The position numbers were made by a program, and so were the translations under genes. Positions 11,145 through 22,044 of a stretch of DNA of 59,203 nucleotides are shown in pieces (position 1 is the stretch's first letter; each line of letters starts with the position of its first letter). Location: NCBI GenBank assembly GCA_004369085.1, contig ML210320.1:6736-65938 (forward strand), given 5' to 3'. The notes beneath the pieces are model-generated. The model searched no databases, was not told where the DNA came from, and saw nothing but the letters and a program-made list of their open reading frames with translations. Source of the stretch: Coprinopsis marcescibilis (Eukaryota; Basidiomycota; Agaricomycetes; Agaricales; Psathyrellaceae).

Positions 11145-13306
11145 TCATGCCGCCGCAGGCGTATTTGATTGCGGTACCGGGAATGTCGGGAATATCCACT
11201 GCTGCACAAGTTTCTCTGCCTGAATTGGGTCCTTCGGGAGCCTACACAGTGGAAACGATGATGAACACACGGACAAAGAACGTATCTTGAGAACACTTAC
11301 ACCACCTTGGGCGTCCACCGCCCATCCACCAACTCAAAGTACTTGGGAACATGTTTCTCCCCACTCTCCTCTCGGTGTCGCCGTTCCTCCCGTTGGACAT
11401 CTTCAACGAACGACTTGGCATCTGTCGCTCGCTCCATATCCTTAGCAACAATAGCCTGCGTCAGGTCTTGCCATAATCTTAAAACGCAAAATGAGATTAG
11501 TTCTCATGTTATGTCCAGATCGTATTAAATGTGTGAAGGTGAAAGAGCGTGAGGCTGTGACTGCATCAATGACTTACCGTCGAGATTCGTTAAGTTCCTG
11601 CTCTGTCTCGTCTGGAACCCACTTTGGACACACGTTCTGTCCATCCCTGACAGCGTCGAATAGCACGCGTTTCTTCCCAGACTGTAAACACAGAGCAAAG
11701 TATCCCGTCAGTCAAAAAATTGCCGGCATATGTGCACAAGGAAGAAACATACTCGGGCATCTCTGAAATCCATTATATGACTCCAACGCCCCCCAATCTC
11801 GCCAATCTCTGATGAGCTACGTCTTATCCTGCCTGAAATAGCATTATAAGTCCCCGAGAAGAATCCCTACCCCAGATCCCACATCAACAAAGCAGTTAAA
11901 GGAGATCACCAGACCGCACAACGCACCTTAGTCTTGAACTCGAGATCGCAAGTCAGGCCGTGTTTATCGTTCTTGGCTGTACAAGTGTCGCCGAGCTCGA
12001 GGACCATCTTTCCGAAGAGGATTCCCCGCGCATACATGTTCGGCATGGTGATCACATATTCTGATAAAAGGGGACGATTGATCAGTACCACTGCCCCGGG
12101 AATCCCAATGACCACAGAGGTGGGGAGCAGCGTGATAGCATGTGGGCTCAAGGTCAATTGACATACCGCCATCATCAGGCTTTCCCAGTAGTGTAATCCG
12201 GTTCTCCCCCTCCATCGTGGTCGAAACGCTGTTGCCCAGGAATTTGGATTTCGGCCGTAGTTCTCCGAGGATGCTAACGTGGTTTGAAGGGGAGATGTAG
12301 AAGAACGCGGATATGGGTGGGTGATGCGATACTGAAAGTAATTTAGCCTTGACAAGTGATCGTGGAGAGAGGTAATACCTTGCTCAGCAATGTAGTATCC
12401 ATGTGTTCCGTCGGGGTAGTCATACCTGCATCTGAAGAACTCTCCCAGCACAGGATTGTATCTGGGAAACAGCTTAGCGACCTTGTTCCATCTGCTAGGG
12501 ATTTGGCACATACGGTTTCTTCACACCCTTTGGTTTGATGTGCCATCCCGCAAGATAGTACTGCAGTACCCGAATAAAGCGTTCCTCTGGATCTTCCTCC
12601 GCCTCCGCACTTGAAGGAAGAAAGAGAGTTAATATCCAAGTGAGGAAGCCCAGCCAAAAATACAGACCCAAAAATGAGGTCGGGGTGAGACATGAAGTCC
12701 GTTATGCGTTCCAGCATACTTCTTGGCTCCAAAACAAAAGTCGGGAACGTTACTCGAGAAAGGTCCATCCCAACTCTGCACCACCCAAGTCAGTAAGGCA
12801 GCAACGGCTCCACTACTAGTACAGTGGTACACACCTTAGTTGGGATATTAGGGACGTTATTAATGAGCCTTCATCCGCGTCTCTGCACAGGGAACCATTG
12901 TCAGCCCATGAATTCAAGCCGAACATCATTCGAATGGGAAAAGAGGCAAGGATGGGGGCAACAGAGGAAAGGGTCCACGGTTAAGAGGAAACCGAGCACA
13001 AAGGGCTCTGGAACATGCAGCAACAGCACGCCGGAGCACCGACGAGGAGTCACAAAGCATAATCAAACCGCAGCGAAAGCCGATGCTTTCATAGAAATCG
13101 AAAATTAGAGTGAACACGCACAAGATGGATGTATCGTCAGGCTCTGTATCACTAGGAGCTTTATCTTCCTGTCTACTGTTGTAGCTTGCGCCATAACCGT
13201 TAGAGCCAGAATTGGGACTATTCGGCGCCTCGATGGAGCCTCGTGGTCCTTTGACTCTGTTGAGTACATTGGTGCCCGCTGAAGCAGCCGAACTAAACAA
13301 GCCCAT
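11145..13306 (-). CDS. Oxysterol-binding protein-related (Osh-type) lipid transfer protein, apparent frameshift
   Basis: Minus-strand exons: 13306-13122, 12882-12835, 12775-12668, 12609-12514, 12461-12379, 12331-12167, 12060-11927, 11867-11753 (disrupted), 11681-11578, 11477-11301, 11241-11145. Most introns are GT-AG and 46-106 nt. The OSBP signature EQVSHHPP is at about 172-179, preceded by [14 protein letters not shown] and [10 protein letters not shown], and followed by GKPDDG and [10 protein letters not shown]. These proteins move sterols or phospholipids between membranes at contact sites; the short form without a PH domain resembles yeast Osh6/7, which is a tentative placement. Exon 8 has one net extra base at about 11820: GRIR is followed at once by TAG in frame, while [16 protein letters not shown] continues in the next frame. 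Splicing 11763-11820 (58 nt, GT...AG) would restore an open frame of 417 aa but delete that segment. The start at MGLFSS is chosen by family appearance; an ATG at 13309 or 13384 is also in frame. Confidence 0.85.
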
Positions 13307-14324
13307 CATCTTGGGCAACGCTCGGTATGTGTTGGGATTGCTGATAAGAAGTTCTTCGATACACTCGAGTGAATCTTCGCGCAAATAGCCGACGAAAACC
13401 GTGGAATTAGATTAGCAGGCGGGCTTCTTCAGCGCGGCGAGCCGGGTCTTGATGCTCTGTGCGCCCGGCAAATGGTTTTTGAGGATAGATATCAGAGATC
13501 CCTGCAAGTTTACAGATTTTTCCTCTCTGAAAGTCGGGTTGATCCTGAAAAATCGAGGAGGGGGTCAGGAACGTAGTGGTGGTACTGGTGAAAGGCTGTT
13601 TGCCTGCCCTGGCTGATGATTGGATTTGATACGCTGATGATTGCGTAAAGGCGCTGCAATAAGCCCTGTTTCTCCGAGTGCGGTACGAATGTGTGTGCGC
13701 GCCCCCAGCTGTATTGCTTTCAATGAGTGCGATCTGGACCGCAATGTCCGAGTTCGAGTCGATGTGCGACGATTGTCGGATTGGAATATGAATTCACAGC
13801 CAGCTGTATTTTCTGTTTGTGCGTTACAGAACCAATTACCGGGGCTCGTCGTTGGGCGCTCTCCGAGAAATATGTGGGTGTGTAGGTCTCCTGGTATCGA
13901 AGGCGGTAGGAACAAGAGGATTGTGTAGGTGTCCGTCCGATTGGTCTGATGTCATACAAGCCATTTTTGACAAGAGCCACTCCGGTTTATGTCTCGGGCT
14001 CCATATTGCAAGGCCAAGCTTAGTACGTTAGCAAACGTAGTCATTGTATTACTATTAGAGTGGCGCCAAGTCAAAGTCAAGTGTATCAGCACGATGTATT
14101 GAAACAGGGGCAGACTATACCAAGCATGGCCTGGCAGGTACTTCGGTACACATACTAAAAGGTGCAGTGACATGCTTAACACTTCTGGAAAAACACCGAA
14201 ATGCTGTTTGCGGTCCATAGTGACTCACTTGCTTCTAATGGCAGCACACACCAAGCATACTTGGCGCGATTATAATTTTGAAGGGTCTGCTAAATACAGG
14301 ATGGTTCGTATAGGATAAAAACCC
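13307..14324. other. Intergenic region upstream of the OSBP gene
   Basis: About 1.0 kb between the OSBP start and the Dbp3 stop, both on the minus strand. It should contain the OSBP promoter and leader and the Dbp3 3' UTR. Short open frames on both strands show no family motif. I see no RNA gene or transposon here. Confidence 0.4.
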
Positions 14325-16494
14325 TTAGAAAGTGATTTTGGTAGGTCCCTTTGGAACTGGGATGTCATCGCGGTAAAAGGCTCCATAGACACCATGCTCT
14401 CTCTTTTTGATGGTCATAGGGAACTTCTCTCTCAGCTGCGCGTTGTCGAAGCCACCATCGCTCAACACGCGGGCAAATTCGCCAGCCAAAGATCTCTCGT
14501 GATTGTCTCCAGTGAAGAAAGTGATCGACTTTCCGAACTTGCCCCCTCGGCCTGCGAAATTCAGTCAATAATGTACACTGGAAGAGGAATGACGACGTAC
14601 CAGTTCGTCCAATACGATGGATATAATCCTCGATGGTGAGAGGGAAAGTGTAGTTGATGACAACGCCAACGTTTGGAATATCCAAACCTCGGGCAGCAAC
14701 ATCCGTCGCCACCAATACCTGCGTCCTCCCAGACTTGAAGTTATCCAAAGCCTCGATACGATTGGCTTGCGACATATCGCCATGCAATGCGCCAACAGAA
14801 TATCCCTGTCGCTGGAGAACTTCTTCAACCCTCGAAGCTTCTTTTTTGTAGAGTGCAAAGACGAGGATACGTGAAATATCATCTTCAGCTGGCTTCTTGT
14901 TTTTGTTTGGGAGCAGATTGCGGAGGTGTTTTGTTAGGCGTTGACTTGAAGGAGCATCCATAAGTGACTGCTAGACACTGTGAATGTAATCACGAAAACA
15001 TACTCTTTGGATCTGTTATCATCGAACACTTCCACCTCTTGTTCTACGCGACTGTTCGCAGTAAGATCGTCGCTTCCGACAGTAACGCGAACCGGTTCTC
15101 GTTGGAACGTGCTTGCCAACCGTCTCACAGCTTCAGGCCAGGTTGCACTAACTGGATAATCCCCACAACGTCACAATCAGCAGATAACCTTCAAGGCGTA
15201 AAATCGACTCACACATCATCGTCTGCCTCTCTTCAATCGGCTTGGTCTCGGCAATAATCCTCCTAATATCATTCTCAAATCCCTTGTCCAGCATCCTATC
15301 CGCCTCATCTAGCACCAAATAATCCACCCCACTCAAATCCAACACGCCGTCATTAATCAAATCCAATATCCGTCCTGGCGTCCCAACGACAATCCTTGTC
15401 CTCAACCCATCCTTGCCAACACCATTCTTCAACGACGCTTTAAGCATCTTGATCTGTCCGTCTTTCGACACACCACCATACACCGCAACACTAGCGATTC
15501 CCCACGACTTGCCCAGATGCGAAAGGCTGTCATGCGTCTGAATTGCAAGTTCACGAGTCGGGGCAACAACAAGTGTAGTGATTCCAGCGGTGGATTTTGA
15601 TGATATGAGACGACTCAGAGCAGGGATACCGAATGCCAATGTTTTACCACTGCACATTACAAGTGAACGCAAACATCAGTTCACCACGGCCAGCAATAAC
15701 AGAACATCAGCTTACCTCCCAGTTTCAGCAATACCAACAAGATCCCTGCCCTCAAACGCTGGAGGCCATGTGCAGGCTTGGATAGGCGAAGGCTCCTTGA
15801 ATCCCTTGAAGGATTCCGTGCGCAACTTCTCGGGGAGATTCGTCAGCTGATCGAAGGAGATGATAGGCAGTAGAGGTTTCGCAGCAACAGATGTTCCAGG
15901 GAGTGTGATAGTGATAGAATGCTTGGTGAGGAAGGCTTCGGCCGCTTCTGGTGTCGTCGGTGCGAAGGACGAACTCGACGAGCACGAGGATTCGGCTTGG
16001 GTTGAAGCCTCTTTCTCCTTCCGCCGCTGTTTTTTGTCCTTCTTGCCCTCCTTCACCGCTTCGTCTTCACCGCCCTCCTCCCCTTCACGCTTTCGCTTTT
16101 TCTTGTCCTTCTTGGACCGCTTGCTAGAGGTTTCTTCAGTCTGGGTACTGCTGCCCGAACCGTTGACCACCTTTGCATCTACGGCGACCGAAGACCCATC
16201 ATTTTCGTTGGATTCTGGGCTGTCGACGTCGACCTTTTCCTTCTTCTCTTTCCTCTTCTTCTCTTTCTTAGAATTCTTTGCTAAGTGAGACCAGATAGTT
16301 CAGGACATTGTTACAACTAGGCTTGACAGTGAGGAATGAAACGGACCTTCAGCAGCCTCATCATTGACAACCATGGCGTCCTCACTAGGCTCCTCAACAG
16401 CTTTCTCCTTCTTTTTCTTCTCTTTCTCCAGCTTCTTCAGCCTCTTTCTCTCCTCCTTCGAGACAGCAGCAACAACCTCTGTATCATTCGACAT
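14325..16494 (-). CDS. dbp3: ATP-dependent RNA helicase Dbp3 (DEAD-box, 622 aa)
   Basis: Six minus-strand exons: 16494-16347, 16280-15716, 15649-15213, 15151-15004, 14944-14601, 14551-14325, all GT-AG. Residues 1-130 are Lys/Glu-rich, as usual for nucleolar Dbp3. The helicase core is complete: Q motif (SPIQACTWP), Walker A AETGSGKT (234-241), PTRELA, TPGR, DEAD (352-355), SAT (385-387), [10 protein letters not shown] and HRIGRTG (542-548). The C-terminus ends in PTKITF, which I recognise from fungal Dbp3. In yeast Dbp3 acts in 60S subunit assembly, in pre-rRNA processing at site A3. The fourth intron (14945-15003) was set by frame: a nearer AG would give only a 36-nt intron and the wrong phase. 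The gene is divergent from the ADAM gene across 2.1 kb. Confidence 0.93.
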
Positions 16495-18604
16495 CGTATT
16501 AGTCTCGGCAGGACACTGATCAAAATTCCACGGATATATGAGGTCTTCTAGCTCAAGAGCCCTTTTCTAGATGTCCTTGAGGTGATGGAAGTCCTGAAGG
16601 ACCTAAGTATCGGATATTGCGGTCAGCAGGATGAGCGTTAGTCGCGAGCACTCGATAATGCGTTGATGAGAACAGTGGACAGTCTAGAAAAAAGTTGTGA
16701 TCGAGCATCGTGATTGGCCACGAGGCTTTGGCTGGATTTAGGGGCTGATGCTATTTTCGGTGGAGCTAAATTATCGAGGTCGAAATGTTTCTGGTATTGT
16801 ACGATAAGGACCTATTCTCAATTTAGACACCTACAAAGGCTGAAGGAGACGCATAGTACTCCAGGTGGCTTGGCACATGTTTGATGGACTGCAGAGCCTT
16901 CAAACGAGGTAGTAAAAGCCTCAGCTCAAACCAGCTTAGAGTCCTGCACTTCTCCTCGAGATCTATGGGAAGTGCTGATAGGAGAAAGCGGTACGTATGA
17001 GCATTATATATACGTTAGAGAGCCGCAGTTCTACGGGCAGTGCCTTCGACGGGTTGAACTTATGAAGGTACTATGCACTTCCGGATGACGCATTGACAGT
17101 GACACAGATTGTGCCAATATGTGAAGCATTCTAAGTGGAGTTTTCATTAGAAACGCTGCGGTCAAATATAGATTATCGAAGCCACCAGTTCAAAGTCTCA
17201 ACGTTCAACCCCTACCCTACATGCACCGCAGTGCACCGGGAATAAATCTCCCGACGCTGTGCGACGGGTCCTGCAGTAAGCAGGCCACAGTAAGCCGGAA
17301 GGGACTGCGATCGTTGCGGCCTACATCAGGTAATGGCCTAGAGTCTGCTTAGGCAGAACGCAGCATGTTGCATTAGTCCTCAAGAGTCCTTGGACGCGTC
17401 CCACCCTCGGAAGAACATGTCAAGGATCCTGTCATGATACTTACCAACTTACTCAATAAGGAACGGGCTCAAAGCTTTGCACAGCGGCGGGTAAGCAGGT
17501 CCAATGTCCCATGACCAGGCCGGGTACTCAGATGGTGTGCATACACAGATAGGAATCCTCCATTTGAGCAAGTAGGCCTAGGGAACGGAGCGAGCATGGG
17601 CATCGAAGGCCGTTTGCAATCGGCGAAGTTGCTCATTGCTTTCTACCAAGCCGGCAAGCCCCACACATTAGCAAAAAGAAGTAGTGTCAGTACAGCCTCG
17701 CGATGACGCCCAGAGTATGTCGAGTAAACCATGACGAGCCACAGCCAGTGAATCAACCAATTTGGGTGAATTGGTGACATGACCTCATACTGCGGTGGAA
17801 TGCACGAGGATTTTGGCTGACGTTAGTCCATATCCTAGAGTATGCCAGGAGTGCGGTATGGCGAGCCCACAGACCAAAGGCGACCGCGGCAAAGCGTGAG
17901 GCAACGGAGCGCTCGGATTGTATGCGTTGCCACCCTGCCGTACAAGATTCTGCAGGCGTCTATAGCGATGTAATCACTTTGGATTGAAATCAGAGCATCG
18001 CAGTTCCCATGTGCCCTGCCAGCCTGCCGGAGAATCCACGTCTGCTTTTAGAAAACAGGTGAACAGGTGATCTCCATGGTAGGACAACGGTAGATTATTG
18101 CCGGTGAAATTTTAAGGGTGCTGGAAGAAAAACCAGCCGCCAAAAATGCATATCTTGTCTTTCTAATGTCTCTGAGGTCGAAACAGAGCTGGAGTGTAGG
18201 AAATACCTGTTCAAGAAGTGGGCCATTACTAGAATCAAGAACAAGTGTTGTGTGTCAGAAACATGATCAAATGGACGTGATTGTTCTGCTTAGTCAAGTT
18301 GTGCTCAACGGTGCAGGCTCGAGCGCTGACAACGGTCTCTGGCCACACGTTGAACGTCTACCACCACCACCTCCTTCCAGATATCCAGTCGAATATTCTC
18401 TTACAGCGAGCGTTTGGACAGTTCAAGGGTCCAAGCTCAGCGGAGCAGAGAAATCGGCTTTACCGGCACCAGCACAGCATCGCAAAGCCAAGGACGGCTG
18501 GTTTCCTCCGTTTGACCAGGCCTTTTGTACCGTCGTTGTCCTGAATACCCTTCCCTTCTTTACCCCACCACCCATATCCCAAAGGCTTAGGCCTAATACT
18601 CTGG
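16495..18604. other. Intergenic region between dbp3 and the ADAM gene
   Basis: 2.1 kb between two divergent genes. The longest open frame (18118-18621) has no recognisable motif and overlaps the signal-peptide exon of the ADAM gene in another frame, so I do not call it. I looked for tRNA B-box motifs and for transposase or polymerase motifs and saw none. It probably contains promoters plus unconstrained sequence. Confidence 0.4.
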
Positions 18605-21600
18605 ATGCCTCGATATACTAATCTACTGACGCTGGTCGTAGTGTTACTAGCATCATGGCCTCTGCTTCAAACTACAGGTATCTATCAAAACTTTCCTTCC
18701 CAGCCGCACAATTTCTGACACAAGTCTTGCAGCCCATAGTACTCACGCTCCGTTGTTAAAACGAGCTCTTAATCCCCAAACTCTCGCCCTCGAAATCTTG
18801 CCTCGACGAGATCTTAATTCAAACCCTTCAAGCAAGCTCTCGAAACGTTCCCCGTTCACCCCATCAAATGTTCTCCGCTTTGACGACTCACTACGACTAA
18901 CGATCTCGGCATTTGACGATGTTTTCCATCTCCACTTACGGCCTAATCTGAATCTCATTCATCCAAACGCAAAAGTCAGCTATTACAAGCTCAATTCGGA
19001 AGGACAGTCAGTCCTCGATCGCACAGAACCACTGCTGCAGGAAACCGTCCTGGTTTATGAAGGAGAGGTCATTGATGAATCCCACACAGCGAGGCGGCTG
19101 AAGGAAGATATTGTCGGAGTCGAACACCTGGGCCATCCCTCAGAGCTTGGTTGGGCTCGGATAATGGTCCACGACCAAGGAGATAGCGCCAAGGGCATCA
19201 GTCCGACATACGAAGGCGCCTTCACGGCCCACGGAGTCACATACCACATTTCAACAAAGGAGAACTACCTCAAGCACAAGCACGAGCTCGACCCCGATGC
19301 TACTGCAAGCGCCATGATCGATGACAATCTGGTCATCTGGAGGGACAGTGACGCAATGACGCCAGAGGAGGAGCACTTTGTCAAGACTGGGAGCCCGGCT
19401 CCTGGCCCAATCGACGTCCCCCAGTCCTGCGGACACGATGCACTGGACTTCAACCGCAACCCTGCCGTCAACCCAGTCCTCAAGGCTCGCCCACCGCATT
19501 GGCTCAGCGTTCTCCTCAGCAAACCATCCGAACTGCCCACGCAACACGTCCGCCATCGTCGCCAGGGTGATATTCCTACAGGAAATGGCGGAATGAGGAT
19601 TAAGTGCGTCTAGTTTTCATCTCAGTTATAGCGCTGGTTTAATGGTCTCGTAGCTTCGGACAATTTATCGGCCAAACCGCTGGTTGTCCCCGGACGCAGA
19701 AAGTCGTAAGTAACTCGGTTTTACAATTCATTGGGTGTCGATTCAAACCCGGATGCAGATTTACATGGGAGTCGCCGCAGATTGCGAATACGTCGCCAAG
19801 CAGAATGGAGAAGAGGCTGCCAAGAGACAGATCCTCAGAACCTGGAACACGGCAAGCGCTCTCTACAAGGTCAGTTTGTTGACAACTTTCCCTACTCAGC
19901 CTCCGGCTTACCCGACAAACAGTCCTCCATCAACGTCAGTCTGGGCATCTCGGAATTGCAAGTGAAGTCGGCAAAGTAAGGTTCTGCGCTGTCGTATTTC
20001 AATCGACTCTCATCGTTCTTTCCCGGTCACAGCTGCCCAACGACAACGAATCCAGACGAACCTTGGAATATCGCATGCAGAGACGGAATTGACTTGAACG
20101 ATCGATTGTCACTTTTCTCTGCTTGGCGTGGTGTTGGTTCTCGTCCTGACGATGGCAACGGACTCTGGCATCTCATGAGCGGTTGCCCGACCGGTGTCGA
20201 AGTTGGCATTGCTTGGTTGGGCACCATTTGCCGTACAACTACGTCTGGCAGTGCGAACAGGGCTGTTTCGGGTACAGCGGTTTCCACATCGGGCAGGCAA
20301 GAATGGCAGGTCGTCGCCCATGAAATCGGCCACAACTTTGGTGCTATTGTACGTTCTCCTCAATTATTGCTTAACCAAGAGTGGTACTGACTTCATCCGC
20401 GTTTCCAGCACGATGTACGCAACGCCCTTGATATGTTACTAGAAAGACAAACTGACGGTTCATCCAATTTTAGTGCACAACTACTTGTGCCCAGGGAGAT
20501 CTTAGCTGCTGCCCCTTAACTTCCAACACTTGTGCAACACAAAACCAGTTCATCATGAGCCCCGTTGCTCAGGATGGAGACAAGGTGTTCTCGCCATGCA
20601 GCTTGGGCAATATCTGTTAGTGACTTTTTGTTTATACTCTGAAGTTAATGTTAATTGACCCCCGGTTTAGGTTCCCTCATGTCCGGTGTCGCGGGTGATT
20701 CAACTATCACGACATGCTTGGTAGATCCCGACCCATCTCGTCCTGGAATCTCAGAGGACATGTGTGGTAACGGTATCGTCGAAGGAAACGAACAATGTGA
20801 CCCTGGACTGGGTATTGAATCTTCCTGCTGCGACCCTACCACTTGCAGATTCAGAACCGGTGCTGTTTGTGACCCATCCAACGAATCCTGCTGCACCGCA
20901 CAATGTCGATTTGCTCCCGCTACAACTATTTGCCGAGAGTCGATCCACCCAACTTGCGATAGGGCGGAGACTTGCACTGGAAACTCTGGTGCTTGCCCTG
21001 CTGACCAGATGGCACCTAATGGTATGTCGGATGTGCTCTCAGGACGACTTTGTGGACTGACTATATGTTCGTGATCGCTAGGCCAAAGTTGTGGCGCTGG
21101 CGAGTTGAAGTGTGCTAGCGGTCGATGCACATCCATTGCCGGTATGTTTCCCAACCCAACTAGTTCATATTAAAGATGGATGCTAACGGTCGGTGATAGA
21201 ACAATGCAGAACAGTCGGAGCAACTATGAATCTCAGCGAACCTTGTCCTGATCGTAGCGACAGGTCTTGTCAGATCTCATGTCAGGATCCTGAAAGGTCC
21301 AACGCTTGCTTGCGACTGACTTCGCTCCTCGTTGATGGGTCCCCTTGTGGTATGTGATACATGTCTCTGAACTAGGTTTCCGATGGTCTTATCATTGGTC
21401 TTATCAGGATTTGGAGGAAGTTGTGTCAAAGGTCAATGTCAGTCTGCGAATTTTATCGAGACAGCCAAGGTGCGCTATCCCTGAACTTCGAACCAATACC
21501 GTTGGCTGACCCCTGGGTTTCTTTGTTCTTTTTAGGCTTGGTATGTTCAGAACCTGCAGATCGCCATTCCCGTGACCATCGTCGCCGGGTTGATCTTCCT

Positions 21601-22044
21601 TCTTCTCCTATGGGGTCTCTTCTCATGTACGTGTCCCCTTGCTTGACGACACCGCTTGGTCATCTAATATGTCATCGATGGATAGGTATTCGACGATGCA
21701 TGCGCAGTAATAACAGTGCACGACCGGCCAGGCCAACGTCAACTATCATTCCTCCTATGGTTCAGAATACTGGCCATCGGCGGATGCCGAGCCCGACGAC
21801 ACCATATCGCAACATACCTCCTGTACCACCACGGTGAGTATGCAGCTCGCAGTCCGCGCTGAAACCTGGAAATTGAACGTCTGGACGAACAAACAGGTCA
21901 CAGTATGCACGAGTACCACCTCCCGCCGCCCATGACCGTCAGCGGTCAGGAGGAAGCGTATCGTACAATTACAACGCAAACAACCACGCTAACTGGGTGG
22001 ACGACCGTACGTTTAATGGACCAGCGGGTGGACAATGGAGATGA
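18605..22044 (+). CDS. ADAM-type zinc metalloprotease with disintegrin domain and membrane anchor (877 aa)
   Basis: Fifteen exons: 18605-18677, 18733-19603, 19654-19705, 19759-19869, 19923-19975, 20033-20348, 20409-20414, 20474-20615, 20671-21021, 21082-21141, 21200-21349, 21408-21469, 21536-21626, 21686-21833, 21897-22044. Exon 1 encodes a signal peptide (LLTLVVVLLASWPLL). A prodomain follows, ending in a basic site RHRR (298-301) suited to Kex2/furin-like cleavage. The M12B protease domain has HEIGHNFGAIHD: His483, Glu484, His487, and His493 from a 6-nt exon. A Cys-rich disintegrin-like region begins at CGNGIVEGNEQCD (about 573). A single transmembrane helix lies at about 758-779 (IAIPVTIVAGLIFLLLLWG), followed by a short basic cytoplasmic tail. 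The topology predicts a type I surface sheddase. Fungal ADAMs are known as a family; the substrate is unknown. Confidence 0.93.
20409..20414 (+). other. 6-nt internal microexon (His-Asp) of the ADAM gene
   Basis: The six bases CACGAT lie between an acceptor (TTTCCAG) and a donor (GTACGC), with introns of 60 nt (20349-20408) and 59 nt (20415-20473). Both junctions are phase 0. The exon supplies His493 and Asp494, the third zinc ligand and the following Asp of the HExxHxxGxxHD motif. Skipping it keeps the frame but removes the ligand. Confidence 0.88.

Noticed and set aside
14945..15003. A 36-nt intron in dbp3 ending at the first AG (TAGCAG)
   Set aside because: Too short for spliceosomal removal and in the wrong phase; the AG at 14945 gives 59 nt and keeps the frame.
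18118..18621. 167-aa open frame upstream of the ADAM gene
   Set aside because: No motif, and it overlaps the signal-peptide exon in a different frame.
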